From contig NC_133901.1 in NCBI RefSeq assembly GCF_964199755.1, positions 8,657,016-8,721,015 on the forward strand: DNA of 64,000 nt, given 5' to 3'. Below, piece after piece: positions 24,843 through 36,800 of this stretch. The notes beneath the pieces are model-generated. The model was not told the DNA's origin. It did no database searches and worked only from the letters and a program-made list of their open reading frames with translations. Source of the DNA: Larus michahellis. Lineage: Eukaryota; Chordata; Aves; Charadriiformes; Laridae. How positions within the stretch are numbered: position 1 is the stretch's first letter; each line of letters starts with the position of its first letter. Made by a program: the position numbers and the translations under genes.

Positions 24843-27800
24843 CTACTTTGTTATTAATACCTGAGCGCCTAGTCTGGAGAGGTATTTATTCCTTAAACTA
24901 AAGTCATCAGCTTTTGGCTGTAATTTAGCCAAGTCATCTTCATTTTGACGTCTGAGTCTCTCTTGTTCTTCCACTCTGGAAAAGAAAATTGGTTTAAGAT
25001 ATTTGCACTGAGGAGTGCAAACCCAAGCAACTTTATCTTGCGTACGCACACAAGTTCTATTTTTAATAACTAGAAGGTTGTAATGTTTATAGATGAATAC
25101 AGGATATGAGATTAAAAGAGACTACGAGATGCGTATGGATTACTCTAATTCAGTGTAAAGAAAGGGTGAGGCTGTTTTCTGCAGTTTCCTTTTATTTAGA
25201 TTGCAAGACTTCGGTAGAAAGATAAACCTTTTGATTTTCACAGATTACAACATGCTCAGTGAGCTTTTGTAACAGTTTTTACTATCTCTTTATTAAACAA
25301 GCTTTCACTCCTTAAAATAAAGATTACAATACAAAATAATCAGTCGTCAAAAATGCAAATAAAAGACTGCTCAGCAGTCTTCAGAATTAATAGCAGTCTC
25401 CTACAAAAGAGTCAATATTTGACCAGAGCGCTGTCGCTCATTTTCCACGTAAGTCTCAAACAGGACCCAAGAGAGCTCTAAATACACTTAGTTTAAGACA
25501 GTGGTTTGCATTAAGAGTGTGACAAAGGTAATAACAGTGACCCGTTTCTAAGCTCTGTAAAGCAATGAGCCTCCTTACAGAACATAAAATGCCGTTACGT
25601 TAAGAAATCTCCACCCCCACCAAAACGGTAGCGCTGCACACAAAGACACTTTAGACTAATCTTGATCTCAAGATGAACAAACATGCAAACATGCCTTGGG
25701 TTGCAGGGTACCCTCTCCAGTGGCAAAGCTTAAACACAGTGCAAAACCCTGTAAACCCACTCTGTTCAAATGAAAAGATGATTTAGCATTACTTAAAACT
25801 GGTTACAAAGCATAAAATTTAGCCATTTACTGTAAATCCCAGCATGTTAAGTTTCTTTTCCAAAGAACTACTGTCCAGTGCTGACCACCAAACTAAACAC
25901 TACAATTCTTCAAGTTGACATGATGCTGATCAAATGCTCCCCACTTCTGGATGATATTTGCTATTCAAATTTCTTTTCTGCAAGAAACATTGTAATAAAA
26001 ATTACTGAAAATATTGTTCTAAGACACTACATCCCACAGCATACACCAATACAAAGCCACCTTTCACAGTAAATACTGGAAGTGTCACACACATCCCACA
26101 TGGGCCAGGCTGATTGAAAAGCAGCTCTATTTGGACACAGAATTCCTTTGCTCCTGGGTACAAGGTGAAGGATTTTTTTGTTGCGTTTGTATTGCTTTCG
26201 GCTGAGAATGATGCTTATCACAAGTAAGGTAGCATGCTCATCAGGGCTGGTGAGGTTTTAGTTTCCTTGAGCTTTCCTCAAGACCAACGTGTAAAAAGCC
26301 CACAAATTAGGACGAGAAACTAAACCATGTTAAACCCTGCAAGTCACTTGACTAGACCTTGTTGACAGGTGTTTGGTGGGTTTTTTTGAGAATAACTTAA
26401 TTATCATCATACCAACATTACACAGTCCAGTTTCACAGAAGCCCATAAAGCCCATTTATATGAGATGTCTTGTTAGCAAAGTATTTATCTGGAATTAATT
26501 TATATATATGCTGCGAGATGTATGATATCTGCAGGCGAAATACAGTTACCTATTAAAAAGTAAAGAATTCCGACAACATTATAGGCAAATGAACTTCAAG
26601 ATCTGAAGAGACTCGCTGAGCTGAATTAGGTCAGAACAGAAAGCATTTCAAAAGGAAAATGCCGTGTTGTTCACATGCGGCTTGAATTCTACAGATGTTG
26701 TCTTGAAAGCTGTGACTTGCTGCATATTGACTTACTCTTACACATGACAGGTGTTAAACTATGACTAGAGTCGTGAAATGCGTACATTCTGCCCTCTCCA
26801 ACAGTTCTCAATCACGATCTCACCAAAACAAAATTTCTTAGACTTGTTCTACCCTTAAGCAAATTAAACATTTCCTTTAAATATAATAAAACAATAGATT
26901 AGCCAAGACTTCATCCCCATTGATATTACATTCTCCAAGGCACACATTTTCAAGCCTCTCAGCACTAACTAAAACTAGGAAAAGGTAACACAATTTTTTG
27001 GGTGCTGAGACACTACTGGAAGAAGTATCTTCAACAAGGTCATCAGGACAAACTAAGCTGCCCAAACTCAGTGTGACGGACAGACTTTACATTATGTCTA
27101 CTTAAAAAAAAGCATTTTCTCTACACATTTAAGTAGGGAAGCTACAGAGAACAGAGCTACAGAGAAGCTAACAGAGAAGCCGGAGTGGAAGGGTCTTTCG
27201 TTTTGTCTTTAGGTGACATCTCTTGATGGACTTTGCCATACAATGCTTTTTCTTCCCTCTTCCACCAGTATGAGGCAACTATTTTGAAAGTTGTAAGACT
27301 AACCCAGTGTTTGACTCTCTCGTACAGCATTCCATACCCACCGAGAGCTTTATGCCTCATTTAGCATTCTCAGATAGCAAACAAAAAAGGAAGTAAGATT
27401 TCTGCTCTGCAGACAGGATAAATCCAGTGCCCTAGAACTTGGGATGTCCCAACAGCAGGTGACTGATACCTTCACATTTGCTCAAAAAACACTCCTAAAA
27501 AGCAAGAGTACCTGATTCCAGCTGTTAGGGCTATGCACAGCAATGGACCCTTAACTTGGCACCAATGTTTTGTCAAGACCAAGGAAGAGAATTTTTTAAG
27601 TTACTATTCTGAAGAGTGTCACTGTCCTTATTTTCTGTAGAGAGGCAAGCAGGATGTAAGTCTCCCACAGAATGAAGTTTGCTTAATTGAACTATCAAAA
27701 CTTGCTTATTTCAATAGCTTCTGCCCTAAGCTCACCTCAAGTACTCCATTTCCTTTTAAAGGAAGTGGATTCCAATTTCTTGAAATACCCCTGCCCCATC

Positions 27801-30800
27801 TGCTTTCTAAAAAATGGAAACTCTTCACTGTAATCGGTAACATTAATGACACAGATCTGACCACAAACTGAGTTTCACATTAGCACTGCAATTTAAACTC
27901 AAGCCACAGTTTTCAGAGACAAGCTGAATTAAGACTTCTAAATAAGACTGCAAGAGCAGCAAGCTGGAACTGAAGGGGAAGTGACTGGAGTGTAGTTTCT
28001 TCTGAAGAGAGATGTAGCTTTTAATGACACTTAAAAAGACTGGTCCATGCATTACCTGACATTAAACCCAGGTAATGTTTGCTGCTGACTGGGTCAGGTA
28101 CGCACCATATAAACGCTTCATATAAATGAAGCACACTTTTAAATAAGCGATATAACACTTTTTAAACACACTTCAGTTCTGCTTAGTTGGAAGGCTACTG
28201 AAATAAAGAAAAATAGCGAGGAAAAATGCCAGAAAAAGACACCTGGTTAATGGCTATTTCCTCTAATTATTTATCCACAGGAGGCAGGAATACGAAATCC
28301 TACTACTAACTGGTAAGAAGGAAAATAACATTCAATAAAAGTGTCAGAGCTACGAGAGATTGACTTCAGACTGTACCCTACTTAATTATTTCAGGTTAAA
28401 CATTTCATAAGGACGCTGTTCTTTATACTTACTCATTTGCAGCTACTTTTTGCAGTTTTTCCCTTTTCTTTGCAGACCAGTTGAGATCACCACCTGCAAC
28501 AGAAGTAATACACACTTTGAAAATTTTAAAATTGGTCTTTTTGCATTATATCTTTGGTATCTGTGTTAGGGATAATAGAGGATGGTCCGAGTGAGGCACG
28601 ATGGAAAATTCCTAGTTGAATCAAACCCAGTATACTGAACTGGGTTTGAACCAAACCCAGTGCTGAGAAAAAGGACCTCAGTACTGTTGCTGCAAAAAAC
28701 TACGTGTGTATCCATGAGAACCTGACCTTCGGAGAAGAAGATAACAAGAAGGGAGTACAACAGTGTAGTCAGGTATCAGGCAGCCGCTGTTAGCAAAGCT
28801 GGATCATGAGTCTGGTAAATTCCGGTAAGGCTCACTGCATGCGCTGGCCACGCGTGCAGCGACTCTAGCCTGTACTTTTCCACTCAATCTGGTGCAGGAT
28901 ATACAGGGGCTGTTTCAGGCCGGGGAGACAGAGAGAGAGACATGAGTGCACTTTGAAGATACAGGGGACACCCTGACCACGCTGTGCCTTCCCTTCCTCT
29001 GCCATACTGATGCAGCTCCTCGTTATCCTGCTGCTCAGTGGTGCTACTACGATCTACGGGGTGGTAAGACTCTCTGAAGTAACTTTTGGGACAATTGGGA
29101 ACTGGTTAGCAAGGCTTCGCAATAAAGCTGAATTCACTGGGTTTTTTTTCTGTAGCAAGGCTTCACAATAAAGCAGACTTAACCTTTCCCCCTCCCCCTC
29201 ATTTGTGTGGGCTCCGGTTTGTACGTTGGAATCTTTAAAAAAGAACCGGTTACAGTATCGCACCTCACTACAGAAGTTGTCAGTGCACTTGACAAAGGCG
29301 TAGTCATTTTATGAAAGTAGAAACTGAGGTAAAGAGAAAGAGCAATGTATTCATAATCATCCGAGCAAGCAAAATCAGGACCCAAATTAAGCTCTCAAGC
29401 CTGATCCAGTTTTCTATTGAGTAACAATGAAGTTTCTCTACAACCCACCATAACACCCCATAAAACTAAAGAAAGAGGAAACAACTTTGAAAGAAACAAA
29501 TTAATATCCCTTCCAGACCTTTCAGTAGTTACTGCTTCAAAAAAAAACAGTTGAGAAAGAACACTGCTATTTGAAGGAAAGTCTACAGAATTCAGTTTTT
29601 ATATTTGCAGATACATGTGCAGTCAAGTTTGAGACACAGCTTAGAAAGAGCTGCAGAATATGCCATACATTTATTCAGGTCATCTAAAAGAACAGAACAG
29701 GTATCACTGCCCTGCTGATGAGATTTAACGTCACAGCAAGGTTCAGGGAATTACACACTGCAGCACCTACAAAAGCGATATTACAAGGACAAGGCCTCAT
29801 CAAGAGATGCTCCTGGTACCAAAGCCGTGAGCTATAGCACCTGCCACAGGACCGTACACCACCACCTGTAAACAGTTCAGCTTGATAATTTCAAGAATTA
29901 TGATTAAAAAAATATATCAAGAGAAACTGAAAACACTTACTTACCTGTGAGGTGATTCACGAAATACAGCATGACCACAGCTATTAGTGACACTAAAAAA
30001 AAAAAAAAAGGAACTGTTTTAGCTGAGAAATTCCCAACAGCGACAGAACAGCAGCTTTAACATACGACAAAGATTTTTCATGATAGTTGTAACTGAAGGG
30101 AGATTTTTGCGAGCAGCATCTCTTAATTGCTTCTGAAAATTCCACTTGCTCGTAAGTAGCACAGTAACTCAGAAAAGGTTATTTTAGTTTTAGTTATATC
30201 AATAACAGCCCTTGTAAACATAGCCTTTAAGAGTATCATTCACCCACCCTTTTACTCACTCTTCGTATTTTTTCAAAACACTGAAACTACTTACATTAAA
30301 TCACTTCAAGAAAACCACAAAACACTTCACCAGGTTTGAGTTACTTTCAACATTGCCCCGGTTGAAACCTCTATCTAACTGTAAGAGAGGAGTTATTACT
30401 GTTTTACAGGAAAAAAGCCTAATAAAGCTTTCTGAATGTACAGAATCCATTTTGAATGTTTTTAGTACTTACAGCAAACACAAGCACTGAAGAAGACTTC
30501 AAGAAACAAGTATCCTCTTGTGTCCAGAATCATCCCAGCTGCTATAGCAATAATTGCTAGACCAAGATTCTGGATAGACTGCATACTAACACATAAACAA
30601 AGGATTACCACTGTGTAGAAACTTATTTTTAAAGAAAACATCATTAGCAGCACTGAACAAACGACGAGATTAACTTCCCCCCATTTGTTATGACATGTGA
30701 CAGAGTCATGACTACACGTTTTTGCAGAAGCTTCTGTGCATCCACCACACACACACACACATCCTGAAACTACACGGGACTTCCTGCTAGACTGAACTTG

Positions 30801-33800
30801 GAGGAATTAGTAACCATTAACTGCTTGCTATTCAGTGGTTCAATAGTATCAGGACACAGTCACTGCAGAGCAACACAGACAGACAGATTTAAGAACTTAC
30901 AAGCCATAAGCAGTTCCCAGCTGGTGTTCTGGAACAACAAAGGCCACCATGGGCCACAGGGCACAGGCAAGCAATGAGTAAGCCACTCCCAGCAAACACT
31001 GGTGAAATAAAAGCAAGTAAACAGATGTTAGACAAGATGCATTTTTGCTGTAAAGTTCTAATAAATTAATATTTTGATTTTCCCCTTTTCCCAAAAGAGG
31101 AAAAAAAAAACACAGCTAAAGTAACACTTTTTGCAATATCATTCCAAATAAATACGCACAGATGCATATTTAGAAGGAGAACGAACTTTTTCCAGGAATG
31201 GCCCTATCTAATTCGCATTAAGTAAAGAGCTTGAATTGAATACCCAGAGAAAAAGATCAATGCTGCAACTTGTCACTAGGAAAATACCTGAAAAACAAGG
31301 ATCCTGTTTTTTAACACTGATACACTGGTGAGCACCATGTTTAAGCCTGTAAACCTTAGTTCAAGAGCAATTTTTCAAGGAATCTGCCCTAAAAAGGGAA
31401 ACTGATAACAAAGATTTTCATTGACATTTACTACTACCCAATACGGCACATTAGAGACTGTTCAAGTGATAGTAATAAGCTTCAGAACTACACCAAAAGA
31501 AGTTGTTTTAGGAGAAAAGGGAGCACCTAGCAGAGTAATCTAGCAATAGCTAGCGTAAGGAGCGTCCATGAAGCACGAGAGCAGACCTCTGCAACAGAGC
31601 ACCAGCAAACCACAGATACCGTGACAAGTTGAGGCCACCTCTGAAGGAACAAGGAATTGCCACTCCATACAGCCCTCTGGTCTAATCCCATCCTTCCTAC
31701 GAAGATGAACACCCTTTTGCACTAAACAACTATAGAATTACTGCTACAGGCTGCAGCAGCCAGTATTTTCCACTTCAAAACACACGTACATAACTACCGC
31801 CTCCCTCCACAAACAGCAAAACCTGAAGCATTATCTTTAGGCCACAGACAGCTCACGTTAGTTTTGCCTGTATTATGCATTCTTTGCTTTCTCATCGTCT
31901 TCAGTTTTAAACTCAGTTTCACATAGTAAATCCTTCTTAAAGTCAGGGACATGAAAACAGGTTTTGACGACTACCTAACCAGCCAGAAGACAATGGCAAC
32001 TTATGCAGAATAATTAATAATCAATACCATTTCTTATTTTATCATGTTTAGCTATAAGTCTCAGAGAATTAGTTACCATTGCTATCCAGGGGTTCCAGAA
32101 AGTAAAAGCCAACATAATGTGAGAAGCAAGTGTAGTTATTACAGCACATAAAACCCAGATGATATTCTTTCCAACTTTATCTACCAGGAGTCCAAAGACC
32201 GGGGACATGGGTGCCGATATGATATACACGATACTACAAGAGAATAAAAATAAAAGAACTGAACACTATCTAGCCATGGATAGCTGTAGGTGTTAGACAA
32301 AACAAGTGTCCAGACAAAACACCATATTCCCTTGTTACCTGTGAGGCCATAAGAAAAAACATACAACCCACTCCCTCCCCCCGCCCCCCACCCCCAAACA
32401 ATAGACTCCAGAACTCGAAATTCCCAAAAGGTCCAAGGACATGCAAACATTCAGCATCCAAGGAAAAAGAGTGACATACTCCAAACTCTTGGAATCGTAT
32501 ACTAGCAAGTGTTTTGCTATTTTTGGGTTTTATTTGTTTTGGTTTTTTGCTCCATCACAAATTCATCTTCAACTTAGGAAAATTTAGTTCATTTAGTGCT
32601 GCTATTAAACTGTTTTATCACTCAGAAGGGAATCACCGAATACCAAAATAATACCCTTCAGACAGAGCCTTTTCTTTCCTTTTCCTCAATGGGAACATCT
32701 AAGATGTTTTTATTTAAACAAATACCCACACCTCCCAATTATTCCTTGGGCCACGTGAAATCCATCCACTTAAATATAAATGACCAAATACGGTCAGAAC
32801 CCAAAGATACATACAGCCCCTAGAACACAGCAGTAGCACAATCAACCACAATATACCTGTTAATTGCACTTGCTTCTTGAGATGAGAATTTGAATTTCTC
32901 AATAAAGAAAACCCTAAAAAAAACGATTTAGAAAAATGAATACTTGTATGACATGAAAGAAAAATTAAGCTAGACAAAGACACAACAACCTAGTTTACAG
33001 GTTAACACTTAAATATACCTATATAGCTTTGACGTAAACATGCTATCACAGATCCTCATTTATAATGCATTTAGGAGCTTATTATCAGACTCTACAAATT
33101 TTTGTCTAAGGACTATTCAAATTACACTTTGGGGAAAACATCCAAAGTACATAACCAGCATGTAACCCAACAATAAGACATTAGCAGTAAGCATACAGTA
33201 AGAGACAAAAGTGAGAATTTCTGGAATACATTCACGAGCCAAAAAAAAAAAAAAAAAGGCATCTACATTGCTGACTGTAAGGTCTCTCTGAGTCATCTCA
33301 GACTTTTCCATCTCACTCAACGTAAAACATGCATTAAGCTCGAGAGATCTCCTTCTAATTCCAAGTGTATTCAGAACCCATCTGATTGAGTTATTAGATC
33401 AGGTCATGTGGTTCAAAAGGGAAAACTACATACGAATGGTTCAAGTTTCAACTTCATATATACCAAAGTCAGCACAGTAGGAGAGTTCCAGTCCAAAGTT
33501 GTAACTACATTTAAGCCCCTACCAGACACTCCAGCAGTCAACAGCTGGAGTATGAAAGGAATTGAATGTGAGAGCTGTCCGCAGCTTTCTACACGAAAAC
33601 TCACGCCATGCTTTAAGTCTGTATCAAGTTTTAATCAGGAAGTGGAACACGCATTAAGCTTTTGAGTTCTGACAACTCAGCCTATGCCAAGCTGAGCTGG
33701 CATACCAAGCCAACGGTATTTCCCGCAAAGCTCGGCACGTAAGGAAACTATAAGAGTAATTTTAATTTGTATAGCAAACAATGCCACAGAAGAAGTGACA

Positions 33801-36800
33801 AACAACAGCACAGACTCGCTGGGAAACCAGTGGTTCCGTAGCCATCTGGGATTATTAAATACTAGCCTTCAGCTCTCCCTTTACAAGTAGCTAGTTAAAC
33901 CCTGGGCAAATTCAAGAGGAATAGCTGCATAAGTGAGACTGACTTACTTTCCGAGTCCAATGAAAGGAAAAACCGCTACATAGTAACAGACACAGATTAC
34001 AAATATAAGCCACAAGGACAAGGAGAAGTCCTTCACATCAGTCAGCTTAATCACTTCACCTGGAGTGGGGCAAGAGACAACATTGCTTCAGTCAGCATAA
34101 GCGTATCTGAATAATGTTTATTCAGTGAATAAACATTAAGGTGATCATAAGTCACTACTAAAGCATATATTCCTGACATTTATCTACTCTCATTTAAAAT
34201 TTACAAAGTGAGATTCGGTTAAGAATACAGAAGTCCTAACTCAACAGTGCCAAAGTCAAGAACAAATTGTCTCTCCCACGTTAAGCTGGATGTACAAGTT
34301 CTCTAAAGCTTCTGAAAGTATTATGCAGCAGAATTAAATACAAACCACTTTTTCAAGGAAATGTTTAATCAGCTAGCAAAATTCAGGTCTGAGGCTTCAC
34401 GTTATATGCTCTTACTTGGATCTCAAATTTAGTTTATTTTTAATCGGTCTAAATTCTCCCACAGGGAAAACTCAAAACATCACACACTGATGGAGAAGAG
34501 CTGCATGTTCTTCCACATCTATTAACGGAAATAAGACCAATTCCAACAAAAAAAAGGTACCAGTTGTAATGGCACAGATCAAATTGATGTGAACTGGGAG
34601 GCTTTCCACATGCTTTATAAATAAAGCAAATGATACTGCATCTGCCTGTACACTGGTGTTTGAAACTGTAAAACTTCCTATTGATATAAAAATGAACTAA
34701 AAGTTCCGATTAAAGCTGTAACTGTGAAAAAGATGTTAAGGGGCAGCCACTGAATTACAGAAAATGCAAACCTACACAGCGCATAGAGTAACTGGAAGGG
34801 TCTGTTCCAGAATGAAAGACTGAAGTCAGAATGAAGCCCAAGGCAGGGTCAGCCACACCACTCACCCGTCTTCCCTTGCTCTTTACAAAGAAGCTTCTGC
34901 GCCCTCCTGTCCAGATAAGCAAGGATTAATGCACAGGTCAGTGAAAAGAGACATGTTATGCCACCTGAAAGAAGAGACAACAACTAAACATGTCGCATTG
35001 CCAAGTAGTAATCTGGCTTTTAAGCACAGCTAGTGTAGCGTACGTTTACATATCTACTACAGACTAAGTTTAGCACTGGCTTGTCTTAAGTATAAGACTC
35101 AATAGCTGTACAACTCAAGGAACAAGGTGTAAATGCTGAAACCTGCCACACCAGAGACACCTGCCTTGAAATAGAGTACAAACATGTAGCCACATTTATT
35201 TTATTTAAAACACCACCACCACCACTCCCCCTCGGCCCAGCCAGGCTCCTTATCTGTACCTTGTAATAACAGAAACAAAACCTGGGCCTTGTTACCAGCA
35301 CCAGGGCCTTAATACCCATGGCTCTGGAGGAAAGGAACGCGGATCCGACAGTAGTTGAAATTTCACTTTTACATCAGACAACTACGCACAAGCTTTGACA
35401 TGATGCCTTTCAGAAAATTATTCAAGTCTGTCTTTTACCCAAAGCATGTGAAACGTTTCATCTCCATGAGATACAAACTTGAATTTGGCAACCACAAAAA
35501 AAATTCACACAGCAGTTTATCAGATGCAGTAGTCACACATTCTACATAAGAATATTAGCCATTGATAGAAACAGTATTTGAATTGCTCTTCCTAGTCTCA
35601 AATATATTTGCCCTACTTTCAAATTAGTAAGAAATCATTAACATGTATGCATGCTGTTCAAATTCAGAAGCCTAAAATAGCAGATGACATCAATTAAAAT
35701 ATTACTGACCTATCATGAGGGTTAACCCAAGAGTACTGGGACCAGTATAGCCCAGAAGATCTCGAACTCTAGAGTACATCCATCCCATGATATTCATGTT
35801 CACTGTGCTCCCCTAGGCAGAACAGACTCATGTGAAGAATAACGTATTTCACAATTATACGGATCAAAAAGGAACATCAGGCAGACTGCTTATTGAACGG
35901 TGTTTAAAAACTAACAGGTAAGATGCTATACAGAGAACACAAATCACCAGCAACAATGATAAAAGTATTCGCTGCTGGTTTCGTCAGTGTTTCTAACAAA
36001 TAACCATTGCAACAATAACATACCATCACAAACAGACATTTTACACAATGCTAACAGTGTCTCGCTGGAGATGTTAGAAGCACCATAAACGTACGTCATA
36101 CCTTGCATTACCTCATAAACTGAGTTGAATTTAATACCACATGTTAAAGCAAACAGGATTCCTACCTGATAGGCACTAGGAAGAAACACTTCTTTTTTCC
36201 CCCCTTCCCTCCCTAGAGAAGAGACCCATGGCTGCGATATCATGGCTAACAACAGAGAGCCAACTGCAGTTCAGCCGAGACAAGGCAACTGCTAATTAGC
36301 AACAGCCTGAACACAAACCCAGACCCAGCTATGACCAGCTAACCCTCTTTTACCAAGGCAAATACCTGCAGTGGTTCAAGATACCACAGGCTGATGAGGA
36401 CCCCTAACAGGAGAGGCATGTCTCCACTCTCTTCATTCGCAGGCTGGTGTATTAGTGTGAACCCACCTCTAGCAGCAATTTAAGGGATTGTATCAAATCA
36501 AAACAGCACAGCTCAGATGCTGTCACACATTTCCTATCAGAACCAGCAACAGGGACAAAACCACCTTTACAACAGCAGATAAAGACGGGAGTTCTTAAAG
36601 TAGCCATCCCAACTCATTTACCAGAGCCTGCACTTAAGACCCCGAGCCACGAGCTGCACTCAGTTAAGGAAACATTTTACAATATGCCAAGAATCAATGT
36701 CTGATGAAATGCAGCGCTGTGACTGTCCCACCCAGTAATCTACACTAATAACACCACCAGGCTTCTTCAGAAGTTTGATTCTAAGAAACCTTATTAATTC

